Assembly (NCBI GenBank): GCA_951640165.1
Contig: OX621244.1
Coordinates: forward strand, 11,612,001 to 11,676,000
DNA length: 64,000 nucleotides
Reading direction: 5' to 3'
Source: Pseudoips prasinana
Lineage: Eukaryota; Arthropoda; Insecta; Lepidoptera; Nolidae
A program made the position numbers and the translations under genes. Shown one piece after another: positions 42,060 to 52,603 of this stretch. Under the pieces are notes generated by a model, which saw only the letters and a list, made by a program, of their open reading frames with translations, was not told where the DNA came from and searched no databases. The stretch's first letter is position 1, and each line of letters opens with the position of its first letter.

Positions 42060-42290
42060 GACACTCGATTGACATGCACTGCTCGACAAAGCGGACACTG
42101 CATCATTTGGGGGATATGCCATAACGGCCACGCTTGACAGACGGATTGGCGATTGCATCGATCGAGCTGGTAATGGTCATAGAACACAGAGAGACGATGC
42201 TGGCCGATATCCAGTATATATTCCCTTGGGATGACTTCTACGCTCTCCATTTAATGAGATGGCAGGTACCGCCAGCCACACAGAACGCAT
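42060..42290 (+). mobile_element. Dispersed repeat D copy
   Basis: 'gggggatatgccataacggccacgcttgacagacgg', 'tggtcatagaacacagagagacgatgctggcc', 'cccttgggatgacttctacgc' and 'gccagccacacag' follow the family order. Confidence 0.6.
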
Positions 42291-42323
42291 TTAATAATAC
42301 ATAATAATATCTTGCGAACTATG

Positions 42324-42457
42324 TACAGACGCCAGCACATCAAGCTACCCCAATCTGTAAAACTTCCCCAATTGAAAGTGAACCTTATGCTTATGTGATA
42401 AAGTTGAAAATCTATAAATTTGACAGATCGGGGTAACTGGATGTGCTGGCGTCTGTA
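42324..42457 (+). mobile_element. TA-flanked MITE, copy 2
   Basis: TACAGACGCCAGCACATC at the left and GATGTGCTGGCGTCTGTA-like inverse at the right; 134 bp. Confidence 0.85.
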
Positions 42458-42508
42458 CTTTGTATTTTTATATGTAATTAATACTTGAGTCGTTAAAATT
42501 TATTTGAA

Positions 42509-42646
42509 AATATTCTTGCTTATATCCTCAGATAAAACATTTATGATGAATTTAAATCACAGATCTATCAAATACAAATAGATTTGATAGATCTGTGATT
42601 TAAATTCATCATAAATGTATTATCTGAGGATATAAGCTAGAATATT
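42509..42646. repeat. Near-perfect hairpin with 65-bp arms
   Basis: Arms 42509-42573 and 42582-42646 are reverse complements at all but two or three positions, with an 8-nt loop. A Helitron starts 5 bp to the right. Confidence 0.92.
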
Positions 42647-42651
42647 ACCTA

Positions 42652-42765
42652 CTAGCTGTGCCCCGCGGTTTCAGCCGCGTTAAAGTAGTGTTGGCGTAAA
42701 AGAGTAACAAACATACATCCATACATCTATACTCATAAACTTTCGCATTTATAATATTAGTAGGA
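42652..42765 (-). mobile_element. Non-autonomous Helitron, short type (114 bp)
   Basis: CTAG end at 42652-42655 preceded by A; GA (inverse of TC) at 42764-42765 followed by T. Contains GCCCCGCGG and 'cttcgcatttataatattagtagga'-like 5' end sequence. Confidence 0.7.
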
Positions 42766-42869
42766 TGTGTACCTCTAGCGGTTTTGGCAGTGCACGCCGG
42801 AATAGCTCACAGATGGTGGATTTTTCTTGTTTAAGTACTTGACACTTATCGTCATATTTTGGACAATTT
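42766..42869. other. Short spacer, nothing recognised
   Basis: Unassigned sequence between two Helitron copies. Confidence 0.3.
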
Positions 42870-43003
42870 ACACAATATCTTTATAAATTATAGCCTATGT
42901 ATTATTCTGGCGTATAAGCTATATTAGTGCAAAGTTTCATTAAAAGCCATTCAGTAGTTTTTACGTGAAAGAGTAACAAACATCCATCTATCCATCTATA
43001 CTT

Positions 43004-43554
43004 TTTTTTTTTTGATATTGCAGGGGGAATGCTAATGCATGCCACCCGCAAAAAGTGTCTGCGGGTGGGTATGTCGGACTCGCACCGACTAAACCTAACC
43101 TGCCGTGGACTTCTTCTGGCGCCTGATAGGGGGAGCCCCGGGAACGCGGGTATGCTGCTCCGGTGCCCCCCTTTTGCGCCGTGTCCCAGGTGGTCGGGAC
43201 ACGCACCCGGGGAGAGCTGTGGGTTGCCCTCCCCATTTGCCGACTCCTGCCAGTACGGCACGGCGACTGCGCCACAAACAGTTCGCTGTCTTCCCGGGAC
43301 TGCTTGCACGTGGCGGCAGCAGAGGACACTTCTCATACTGCCACCGCAGCCCCGAGGGGAGTTGGGCTAACGGCTGCCGCCGCCACCCCGACGCCTCCTC
43401 CGCCTACGAGCGGGATCGGCTCTTTCCCGATCCCGTTCGGCGGTCTCCTTCTGCAGCAGAACTGCCTCACAGAAGGAGACCACGGCGTCCCATTTGGTGG
43501 AGTCGCCAGCCAGCATCGCATACACGACTGCTGGCGGCGAAAGATCCCGTCCGA
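43004..43554 (-). mobile_element. 5'-truncated R1-clade LINE inserted in a Helitron
   Basis: A GC-rich 551-bp insert with a poly-A (T run on plus strand, 43002-43013) and an 18-bp target duplication (atctatccatctatactt) at 42986-43003 and 43555-43572. It encodes only the last about 60 codons of ORF2 and the 3'UTR. The sharp GC contrast with the surroundings is expected for R1-type elements. Confidence 0.85.
43367..43554 (-). pseudogene. R1-clade LINE ORF2 extreme C-terminus
   Basis: The frame enters from the truncation point and reads YAMLAGDSTKWDAVV, SFCEAVLLQKETAERDRE and an Arg/Gly-rich end. A 'W..V..FCE.V...KE.AER.RE' ending is typical of R1-clade ORF2 proteins. No catalytic domain remains. 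Overlapping frames on both strands in this GC-rich insert are fortuitous. Confidence 0.7.
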
Positions 43555-43616
43555 ATCTATCCATCTATACTTACATTACAAACTTTCGCGTTTATAATAT
43601 TAGTAGGATATAATCA

Positions 43617-43672
43617 ATCCTAAGTGGTTTTCACTGCTTACGCCTCCGCGAGAAGTGAAAACCATTTAGGAT
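43617..43672. repeat. Hairpin, 19-bp arms
   Basis: 'atcctaagtggttttcact' (43617-43635) pairs with 43654-43672 at 18 of 19 positions. It sits 8 bp from the end of the Helitron. Confidence 0.8.
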
Positions 43673-43948
43673 ACTAACTGTTAATATCCATTATGTACAA
43701 ACATTTGATTATGTTGCTTATATTCTTATTGGTGTATCTAAATGACAGACCTATCAAATGAAAAATTTATTCTAATACAAAGTTTGATTGGTTGGTTTGC
43801 TTTATTTCTCTAAAATTGTCTTAAAAACTAATTACAAAAAATCTAACTAATCACAAAACTGCTTACGTAGTTTAACTATGAGTCTATATTACAATAATAA
43901 TAAATAACATCAGGTAAATCTATAACCTAATACAGGTAAGATAAGATA
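43673..43948. other. No recognisable feature
   Basis: AT-rich sequence. Confidence 0.3.
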
Positions 43949-44165
43949 ACATAAGATAACTCTTTATTGTACACCAAAACATTACAGAATATAAGAATAC
44001 AATAGCATACATTTAAAAATGGTATAATTGGCGGCCTTATCACTAAATGTGATCTCTTCCAGGCAACCTAGGCAGGGATTGGAGTATGGAGTAACTGAGA
44101 TAGGGTAGTTGTCAGTGCACATGAGTGTTGAAATGATACGCACTGGTATCATTACAAAAAATGTC
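43949..44165 (-). mobile_element. LINE 3' tail, ATCT-repeat family, inverted copy
   Basis: Starts with the tail 'aagataacataagataactctttattgtaca' and runs to 'atgatacgcactggtatcatt'; it is the reverse complement of 31893-32105. Confidence 0.65.
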
Positions 44166-45603
44166 AAAAGTCATTTAAGATAAATTACATATATATTAAC
44201 CTACATACTATATTCTATATACTTATATTTCCTAAATAAATAAATAAATACATACAGGTACCTACATTCTATATAGTATCCCATAAATATCTCTTTAGCT
44301 GACGTACGAATTTTAATTTCTTATTTTCTTTAACTGAAGATAGAAAAACGACGGGTAAATTTGATGAATTATATGAAATATTAAAGTGAAACAAAAAAAG
44401 ACTAGCAAAAATGTAAGTATATAAAAAAATAAATATATTAATACCTCTGTTTACATAAACTTACAAGACGTATTCTTAAATAGACAGAGCATTCTAATAC
44501 ATGTTCTGACAATTTAAGAATACTTACAATTTGTAGTCTTACTGTTCTTCATTATGTTATGATTCAGTTAAGAACTATATCGGTTGCTTAAAATGTATAG
44601 TTATTTATTTTGATATAGTTATAAAGTAGTGCCTAGTTAGGTACGTCTTCATGGCGCAGAGGGTCTTGCATATATAGGTCTTGAAGTTGGTGAAGTCACG
44701 GGAGAGGCTGACTATAGACTTATGAAAAACTTCGGCCAGCTGTAGTCTTTATTGAAGTCCTTCTCATACTGAGCCATCCTCCATTAGCGAAGTTGATTGC
44801 TCTTGCTGACAGCTAGGTGTACAGATCCATTATGCACGCTTATACAGTGATAATGAGAGGTGAAAGTGAAAAAATAATTATTCGCAGTGCGTGCAGCAGT
44901 GACATACATAATTTAAAATTACACAATTTATTTATTAGTTTTATTGTTATTTTACGGTAAAAAATATATAATTAACACTCATAAAGATATTTTATTGAAT
45001 ATAGTTTCTGATGCTCATATAATGACAAAAAATCTATAGAGAACTTAATTAATTAAGATTTTTTAAATGTTAAATTGTAAAGCAAAACTCAAACATTTAA
45101 AGTTATTAGGAAATAGAACTGCACAGTTTTAAAGAGCACACAAACATGTTAGCTCTTAGAAAAACCAAATTAAATATTAGCAGCTCTATATATGTTTGTT
45201 GTAAAATTTTGTGACGGCTATATTGTATGTTAAATTAATGAGCTAAATGTCCTCAATACGATCAATGTTATACCTAATAATAATACCTAACCTCACACAA
45301 ACTTCAAATCTTTCAAGTAATAGACGAATTACTTCAACCAAATCCAACCTCGTCCTTAGTTCGTCTTGAATACTCTTGATTGATTACAGCGTAATTCAAA
45401 ATTATATCTTTAGCTAATGTTACACAAAGGTCACGATGTTTTGTGGATTGATTACAAATAATGTGATCATTAAGTAAGCGTCTGAAATGAATAAGCTATA
45501 AAACGTGAGCTTAGAGTAAATTATGTAAAGATGTTTTTGCTAATCGATTAATGTTATAAATGGGGTTAGAAGAAAATGAAATATATAATAATGTAATTAT
45601 AAA
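44166..45603. other. No recognisable feature
   Basis: About 1.4 kb with no domain-bearing frame. 44640-44830 is less AT-rich but has no readable repeat signature. Confidence 0.35.
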
Positions 45604-45818
45604 ACACGGCCATCTGATCCCAAACTAAGCAGAGCTTGTACTATGGAGACCGAATAACTGATATATTACATATATTACTTTATTTATGTAAATACATACG
45701 TATACAGACTCAGGATAAACTGACATGCTCATGCACACAAATATCTGTCCTCGTTGGGAATCGAATCCACGACATGCGGCGTAAAAGGCACGTATTTACC
45801 AACCGCCAACCAGCACGT
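45604..45818 (-). mobile_element. SINE B copy
   Basis: 'cacggccatctgatcccaaactaagcagagcttgtactatgg' to inverse B box 'gggaatcgaatcc' and head 'gcacgtatttaccaaccgcc'. Confidence 0.7.
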
Positions 45819-45899
45819 AAAATAAATATACATAGCTCCTATCTTGCTTAAATTTGTGATGATTATGTTCATGCCAAAATTTCGAAAAGGTAGACTACA

Positions 45900-46310
45900 T
45901 GGTACAGAGACTTAGCTCACTATGGACCACATATGAAGGCTCAGCGTCTCCCAAATAGCAATGGAGAAACTCAGAGTTTTCCAGCGAGATCGAATCAGAA
46001 AGGTCAAAATCCTCAGGTCAACCAAAGTAATCGACATAACGTGAAGAATTACCAAGCTGAAGTGGCAGTGGGCATATAGTTCATAGAACTAACAGCCGCT
46101 GGGATAGAACGGTTCTCGAGTCGAGACAAATAACTAGAACATGCAGAGTGAGTAGGCTTCATACAAGTTGGACCGACGATCTTGAGATGGTCGCTGGAAG
46201 CCACTGGATGCGGTTAGCGCTGGATGGGCAATTTTCGAGATCTTTGGGGAAGGCCTTTGTCTAGCAGTGAACATCTTTCGGCTGATATAATGATTATGAG
46301 ACTATACAGT
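45900..46310 (+). mobile_element. RTE LINE C-terminal coding remnant
   Basis: Long but degraded. In shifting frames it gives an LKWQWA segment (near 46055-46075) that normally precedes GHIARR in RTE proteins, then WTDD/VAG-like and 'ggatgcggttagcgctgga' segments and the 3' end 'cagtgaacatctttcggctgatataatga'. Many stops. Confidence 0.55.
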
Positions 46311-46401
46311 CAATTTTAAACAATACCAACTAAACAATATTATTGCATTGTTTTCTAAAATAGTTTTTGCGTGAAATATTGAGTAAAAACAAATACACTT
46401 A

Positions 46402-47127
46402 GGCCCACTTGCACCAAAAGCTGGGCTAAAATAAACTAACTCGAGTTAAGTAACTTCGGGTTAACTCTTTAAAATTTTAACTCAACATTCTGTTGCGCCA
46501 ATGAAAAATTACACCGAGTCAACTAACTCCGTGTTTTTCTAATTTACGTGGACATCATTAAAGATGTTTTGTTCCGTAATGTAATCCAACCAAATATGAA
46601 TGAGTGGACAATGAGTGAAATATTTATACACCTCATTTTGTCACTAGAAAACTTTTTATATGACTGTCTCATGTGTCAAGTTTTTTCAAAGACATTTCAA
46701 TTTTATTTGTGTTTGAAACCAATCTGTCAATTTCGGGTCCTTCAAATATTGTCATGGCAACGATGACATGATCGACCTTTCTGCAACTCTTCTTTTATAA
46801 AAGTCCGAGCTAGTATTAAATTCGACAATTTCTTCATCATCATCAGACAATAAATAATCACTCATAATTGTTTAGGACACAAAACTGTTATAAAATCTCT
46901 GACATTCACTTCTGCAACCCTACATAACCTCTCAAACGAAACAAATTTGACATTACTAATCCGAAGTTAGTGATTTAACCCACCAAAATAGATGGGTTAA
47001 AATTTTAATAAAATAACCCAAGGTTAGTTGCTAACTTTTGGTGGTGCAAGACGTAATTGTAATTTAACCCCATATTAGCCACTAACTCTGAGTTAATTCA
47101 TTTAACCTGGGGTGGCGCAAGTGGGCC
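46402..47127 (-). mobile_element. Harbinger-like non-autonomous DNA transposon
   Basis: The ends GGCCCACTTGCACCA (46402-46416) and the inverse GGCCCACTTGCGCCA (47113-47127) are flanked by TTA at 46399-46401 and 47128-47130. Three-bp TTA duplication is the PIF/Harbinger signature. The subterminal regions are rich in gttaac/gttagt repeats on both sides. The 726-bp body keeps a short coding remnant on the minus strand. Confidence 0.75.
46752..46865 (-). pseudogene. Short coding remnant inside the Harbinger-like element
   Basis: 37 codons from ATG at 46863-46865: MSDYLLSDDDEEIVEF, then FYKRRVAERS, with a TGA at 46752-46754. The acidic opening resembles the N-terminus of a DNA-transposon protein such as a HARBI1-type transposase. 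I cannot read a DDE domain; beyond the stop the sequence holds only broken frames. Confidence 0.4.
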
Positions 47128-47224
47128 TTAGACCTGTTGCCCAATAATATTCATGGACGCGCGTATTTTAAGCAGTTTTAGTCATTTTTTGTTCTTTTCC
47201 TATTTCTTTTATTAGAGAGAGATT

Positions 47225-47363
47225 TACAGACGCCAGCACATCAAGCTACCCCAATCTGTGATATTTCCCCAATGAAAAGTGAACCTTATGATTTTGTGAT
47301 AAAGTTGAAAATCTATATAAGAAATTTGACAGATTGGGGTAGTTGGATGTGATGGTGTCAGTA
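47225..47363 (+). mobile_element. TA-flanked MITE, copy 3
   Basis: 139 bp; the left end TACAGACGCCAGCACATC is exact and the right end is diverged (gtgatggtgtcagta). Confidence 0.8.
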
Positions 47364-47764
47364 CCTAGATTTAAATTAGTTAGGTGATCTCAAAGACAGA
47401 ATTGCCAGTATTTATAGAAGTAAGCATGTGTATATTACGTTATATTAAATGATAAACTCACTATCTTTAAATCACCTATATAATAGTTGTATGTTTATTG
47501 AAGTATAAATTTAATAAACTTAAAAAGAAGCAATTAAAACTTTGTACTAGTTACGAAACAAATCTTAACTCGAAAAATAACGTATTACTTATAATAAATA
47601 TGCCAGGTAATATTTCTAAAATACTGGAATAAAGACTTGTATGACGCTTCAGCCAAAGCAATCAGCGTTGCTCAATTTTGGCAAGATAAAATCGAATTCT
47701 TACCATCGACACAACAAGAAGAAGAAGAAGACTTAGATTAAAATACATAGTTAAGATTTAGCTC
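47364..47764. other. No recognisable feature
   Basis: AT-rich with a short AAG repeat at 47718-47731. Confidence 0.35.
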
Positions 47765-47766
47765 CA

Positions 47767-47896
47767 TCGTCATCATCATATAAGCCGAAAGACGCCCACT
47801 GCTGGACAAAGGCATCCCCCAAGGATATCCACAATTGCCGGTCTTGCGCTATCCGCATCCAGTGACCCTCACAAGATCATCGGTCCATCTTGTACC
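47767..47896 (-). mobile_element. RTE LINE 3' end
   Basis: 'catcatcatataagccgaaagacgcccactgctggacaaaggc', 'ccacaattgccggtcttgcgctatccgcatccagtg', 'cacaagatcatcggtccatcttgta': the inverse of the coding tail at 5440-5575. Confidence 0.7.
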
Positions 47897-48873
47897 TTAA
47901 TTGTAAAACTATACAGGCGGGGGCCTCTATAGTTTTAGCTTAATTAAAGCAAAATTTTAACTAGAATTACAAATTTAATCATCTCGCAGGTTTTGATAGA
48001 TCAAATTTAGGATTCACTCGCTAACATTATTTTGGAAAATGAAGATTTTCGTGTGTTTTTTTGAGTTATAGTTAAGTTTATTTTTAATCATTGAAATTAA
48101 TAAAAAATTAAACCCGAGAGCAAATATTAAAACATACATTCTTGTGAATATAACTAGATACCCTTAAGTTTATCCTAACTAGCGTCTACTGAAAAACAAA
48201 ACAAAGAACAACGTGTTAAGTAACACACGCAAATAAATTAACAATCAAAGGCAGAAGAGAAGCGCAACTAACAAAAAATCTGTTGACAGCTTTATTGTAC
48301 AGCAAAGAAACACGTTTCCAAAACGTCAATCAACCTATTATCGTAACAAAAGGACGATAAAACTTAGCATGAGACAAAAGTAAACATTTTGCGCGATATT
48401 TATGGGACGAAAAAAAAAACAAAAGCTATATAGCTACTTAGGAGAATTTATGTCACGGTTCTAAGACTGTTTTATGTTGACTACTGTATTTATGTCAATT
48501 GGGAGTCAACAATGAGTCATAACGTTCCATGTGTTTTATGGCCGATGGTACTTTCATTTTATGTGTTTTAAGAATATACTACTGTTTTACAGACAATAGA
48601 ATTAGATATCCGTTCACAAGTTTATTTTTAATATAATGTTTAAAGTGAATAATAATGAGATAAAAATATTATATGATGAATAAATTTTCACTTTTCATTC
48701 AAAGAGAGTAGAAATTGAAATCCCTAATGAACCTGGTAACAAAAAATTCTATTTGACTCAAGACTGCCTAATTTAGATATTTGAATGTAATCAAAATGCA
48801 AATACTTTTTTGCCATTTAAGTTTCAAGCATTGCGAATTTTTATTTCACTCGTGTTATAAGCCACTAGCCACG
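47897..48873. other. No recognisable feature
   Basis: AT-rich, no signature. Confidence 0.35.
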
Positions 48874-48988
48874 TACAGACGCCAGCACATCCAGCTACTC
48901 CAATCTGTTAAATTTCTTTTATAGATTTTCAACTTTATCACAAAATCACTTTAAGGTTCTTTTCCAGCTTGATGTGCTGGCGTCTGTA
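48874..48988 (-). mobile_element. TA-flanked MITE, copy 4 (inverted, internally deleted)
   Basis: 115 bp; the internal order is reversed relative to the other copies ('agattttcaactttatcacaaaatcac'). Confidence 0.85.
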
Positions 48989-49967
48989 CAATCAGATTTG
49001 TAAAGTTTTAAATTGTTTTAAAATAATTTGAACAGAATTCTAGTTCTAATTTTAAAATGTTGAGCCACTATTTGAATCTTTGCAATTTAGCACTATTAAA
49101 ATATTTGATTTCACAAATATGCAATGAGTCATATCAATAACGTTAATACGTTGTCATATTATGGCCTTTTACAAAGGGCATTAGCCTGGGTGCAAAAATA
49201 TTTCACTGTTTTTACCAATAAAATAGAAAAGTTGTGCAATGGATTCGCACGACGTTTGATGTTAAGATTTTTTAAATTGATTAATTATGCTACACTTTGC
49301 TTACAAATAGGTTATTTTAGACCGACTTGTAAACCAATCGATTAGTTTCTTTAATCTAAAGTTGTTCAAATACCTACAAATTATCTGCTATTTACATTTT
49401 CATGAAATGTTGCCTATTTTGGTAGGAAAGAAAATCATTGTGATTTGTTTTTCACACTCTCAGAGTCTGGAATAACCTTAACGAGTCCGTTGCGGGTATA
49501 GCCGACACATACATACTATACTTTACTTTATCGATTTTAATTAACAGCTCCTAAAAAACCATTTTCTTGGAATGATTCAATCAAATTGGTACAGATATGA
49601 AATACTCAAATATGCAAATTTCAATTTCTTAAATTTTATATGCTCAAAGGCAGTGGCCTTAAGACATCACATTGGGAATGGAAAACGTTATGAATGAACA
49701 AAATGATTATAATTTAGAACTGAATAAAGCTTGTTGTACGTGAGTTCATCTAATTCCTCTTAGCTCTTCAAGTTCGTATTCATAATTTCCAGAAAAGCCA
49801 TTAGGGCGTGTCTTAGACCATTTTGCGCTTTTTCTCATTAGAAAATAACTTATAGTTGTTCAATTAAAATATATATATTAAATATACTATATAATTGGTT
49901 AGTAATTGCAACTTAGTATTCTAATTTTTAATGCTCCTGCTAAGATATACAAATAAATTAATGTATG
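48989..49967. other. No recognisable feature
   Basis: AT-rich; an open frame at 49124-49345 has no domain. Confidence 0.35.
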
Positions 49968-50106
49968 TACAGATGCCAGTACTTCAAGCTGCCCCAATCT
50001 GTCAAATTTACCGAATGGAAAGTGAACCTTATGATTTTGTGACAAAGTTGAAAATCTATAAAAGAAATTTGACAGTATGGGATAGCTGGATGTGCTGGCG
50101 TTTGTA
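49968..50106 (+). mobile_element. TA-flanked MITE, copy 5
   Basis: 139 bp; TACAGATGCCAGTACTTC at the left, GATGTGCTGGCGTTTGTA at the right. A small open frame covering it is fortuitous. Confidence 0.82.
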
Positions 50107-50124
50107 CATAATTAATTTAAATAG

Positions 50125-50174
50125 TATCACTAGCTTTCTGAAAGATATTTATATCTTTCAGAAAGCTAGTGATA
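50125..50174. repeat. Perfect hairpin, 23-bp arms
   Basis: 50125-50147 and 50152-50174 are exact reverse complements with a 4-nt loop (ttta). Confidence 0.95.
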
Positions 50175-50269
50175 GCATAATTACCTCTTCAAATCAAATT
50201 TTGGTTTATGTATTGTAGTAGCAATAGATATTACCTAAGATTTGCAAGATATGTACATATTACAGTTGA

Positions 50270-50450
50270 AACCTGGACTGAGCGGTGACGGTGGCGAATA
50301 TCATCACCCCACCTTACCCCGTTGGGGGTGTAGCGACCCGAGGGAAAATCTACCAGAGGATGGCGGCTCCTGTGGTGTTTCGAGTGTCTATGGACGGGGG
50401 TGCTCACTTACCATCAGGTTGGTAGTAGCTACCCACTTGTTCGCTTGCAG
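50270..50450. mobile_element. Mosaic: repeat D end (minus) joined to LINE 3' tail (plus)
   Basis: 50290-50350 is the inverse of repeat D ('atcatcaccccacctt...gggggtgtag'). 50362-50448 is the 'ggctcctgtggtgtttcgagtgtc ... tcacttaccatcagg' LINE tail. Confidence 0.5.
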
Positions 50451-50524
50451 TAGTATTAGTAAAAAAGCTACCTTTTCAGTATTGTGACATTTGTGAGAGA
50501 AAATAAATACTTTTTATTATTATT

Positions 50525-50663
50525 GTTATTTCCCATGCCATAATGGCCACACTTGGCAGATGGGTTGTCGATCACAGTAAGATGGTCATAGTAGCTGCCC
50601 ATTGCTACTATTGTTGACCAAGATGATTCTAAGTTGAGTTATTCCCAGCAGTGGACTTCTTTC
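50525..50663 (+). mobile_element. Dispersed repeat D, interrupted by an R1-clade LINE
   Basis: 'gccataatggccacacttggcagatgggttg' and 'agcagtggacttctttc' frame a shortened repeat D. Its end adjoins the target duplication of the R1-clade element. Confidence 0.5.
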
Positions 50664-50676
50664 AGATACGTAATAT
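50664..50676 (+). repeat. Target site duplication, left (R1-clade LINE)
   Basis: agatacgtaatat, repeated at 52185-52197. Confidence 0.9.
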
Positions 50677-52184
50677 GCTCAGGGCTCAGTGCTCGCGCCG
50701 TATCTCTGGAACTTGGGTTTTGATGACTTCTTGACATTACCCTTGCCATCACGCTGCTCTCTAACGGCATATGCTGACGATGGCCTCTTACTTATACAGG
50801 GTAACTCCAGGAGAGAGTTGGAAAATCTGGCTCAAACTTGCTTAAGTATGATAAGTGAATGGGGTAAAAGAAATCGCCTTACATTTGCTCCTCATAAAAC
50901 CTACCAACTCCTTCTTAAAGGTGAACTAAAATCCCCCCCGGGCGTAAAACTTAATAATGTTACTGTAAAACGCAAAATATCAACCTGTTATTTGGGTTTA
51001 GTTTTAGAAAAGAATTTCTCGTTTATAGAACATATTAAATCAGTTGGGGAAAAAGCTAAGCGAAACTTTTTTGCACTTACAAGGATATCGACGGCAACAT
51101 GGGGCCTCTCTTTTAACACTCTTAAAATCATTTACGGGGCAACCTATCTTGGGTGTATATGCTACGGCTCGCCTGTGTGGGCTGATAGGGCTACCATCGG
51201 AGCTGCTCGCCGTAAATTACTACAAAGCCAGAGGTTGGCGTTGATATTTCTGTGTAAAGCCTATAAAACAGTGAGCACAGAGGCCCTACCTGTCCTAGCG
51301 GGTGTACTACCGGTTGATCTTGAAGTACAAAGACGAGCAGCAATGTATTATTCTACGCGCGATAATTTAGAAAATGATTTCTTATCATTACGCGACCGTG
51401 CGAAAATAACCAGGCTATTTATGCCAATAGCTGACTTAAATAACGAACTACTAAATGAATGGCAATGTAGATGGAATACGTCAACCAAGGGTCGCCATCT
51501 GCACCAGTTCTTTCCGGACGTACGCGAACGGTTAAATAAAACTTGGCTAATCAAAGACCATTGTGTTGCACAATTTCTTACCGGACACGGCAATTTTAAA
51601 AGTAAATTGTATAGTTTCAAATTAGTATCTTCACCAATCTGTCTGTGCTCAACATCCAGTAACGAATATGAACAAACTGCTCACCACATCCTGTGGGAGT
51701 GTGATCTCTGGCAAAATCAGCGTGATATTATGTTAAACAGCTTGCAACCAATATCTGGAGTAGTTTATTATACGGATCTTGTAGCAACAAGGAACAACTT
51801 CCGTGCGTTTAGGCGTTTTTGCCATACCTACTATTGGAATCAAATATAACAGCTCACTTAGGACCCTTAAATTGATCCTCGGTGCTTTTGCAGCTGGCTT
51901 CTCTAGTTGCAAATTTCTCATTTTATGAGGCTATAGCCTCTTTACATCATTCTGTCTCCCGCTTTGCTCTGGAGGGAAGTGGAACTATTCATTTTCTAAC
52001 TCCTCCTTTTTTCTGTTTCTGATTAAATTCGTTGCGGGATCCAAGACAGTTAAAGCGATTCCCCGGGACATGCCTGAGCTTCACCGCTCAGTGTCATTTC
52101 ATTGTGTGCCACTGTTGATCCTGGCTTACAGGAGTTGCAGTGGTGGGTAAGAGGGAGGGACTAGTCCCGTTTAAAAAAAAAAAA
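50677..52184 (+). mobile_element. 5'-truncated R1-clade LINE
   Basis: A 1.5-kb insertion bounded by a 13-bp duplication and ending in a poly-A (52173-52185). It starts inside the PQGS motif of the reverse transcriptase, followed by about 390 codons of ORF2 and a 330-bp 3'UTR. The 3'UTR has a second, older copy at 20735-20895. Confidence 0.9.
50689..51849 (+). pseudogene. R1-clade LINE ORF2 C-terminal half
   Basis: Uninterrupted frame entering from the truncation at 50677 (reads QGSVLAPYLWN). AYADDGLLLIQG is the catalytic YADD palm motif; YLGLVLEKN is the thumb-proximal motif. STEALPVLAGVLPVDLEV and KGRHLHQFFPDV, QFLTGHGNF are typical of R1-clade proteins. A Cys/His cluster near residues 320-341 (CLCS...HHILWEC) is the C-terminal zinc knuckle. 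The endonuclease and the first RT half, with one catalytic Asp, are lost, so it is inactive. No natural start codon. Absence of stops indicates a recent insertion. Confidence 0.88.
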
Positions 52185-52197
52185 AGATACGTAATAT
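52185..52197 (+). repeat. Target site duplication, right (R1-clade LINE)
   Basis: Exact repeat of 50664-50676 directly after the poly-A. Confidence 0.9.
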
Positions 52198-52603
52198 AAG
52201 CGGCTAATTGCTTTGTACTCCATACATTGCCGCGTTCTATAACTATGTTAAAATCTCACACAAGTCAAGGCGTAATGAAACAAAAAGTACACTAATAAAT
52301 AACGGCTGAGTGTAAAATACTCTAATTGATGAAACAAGTGAAGTGGTGGGTGTTAATGGGCAATATCATTGTATGACAAATGACACATAAAATTGTTCAG
52401 CTTCGGCGTCTCTCCCACAGTAATTCACACGTCTATATGAGTGGAAATAGGACATTGGTGTAGGATTAAAGGTGTTAGTTACTTATTATGTTAAGTAACA
52501 TTGGAGATTTATAACATGTTGTATTGTAATTTGAATATTGTGGCGTTGATAGAGCTAGATAATGCGTGTCCCGGGTCACTGTAGAACCGCTATCTACTCA
52601 TAC
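52198..52603. other. No recognisable feature
   Basis: No signature recognised. Confidence 0.35.

Larger units (their letters stand above)
42870..43608 (-). mobile_element. Helitron copy split by an R1-clade LINE
   Basis: Left part 42870-43003 ('ttatagcctatgt' to 'catccatctatccatctatac') and right part 43573-43608 ('acattacaaactttcgcgtttataatattagtagga') make one short-type Helitron, minus strand. The CTAG-bearing end is missing. The 551-bp insert between them is described separately. Confidence 0.65.

Noticed and set aside
43029..43623. Several overlapping long frames on both strands in the GC-rich stretch
   Set aside because: High GC removes stops. The insert is the 3' end of an R1-clade LINE, and only the short minus-strand frame at 43367-43554 shows family motifs.
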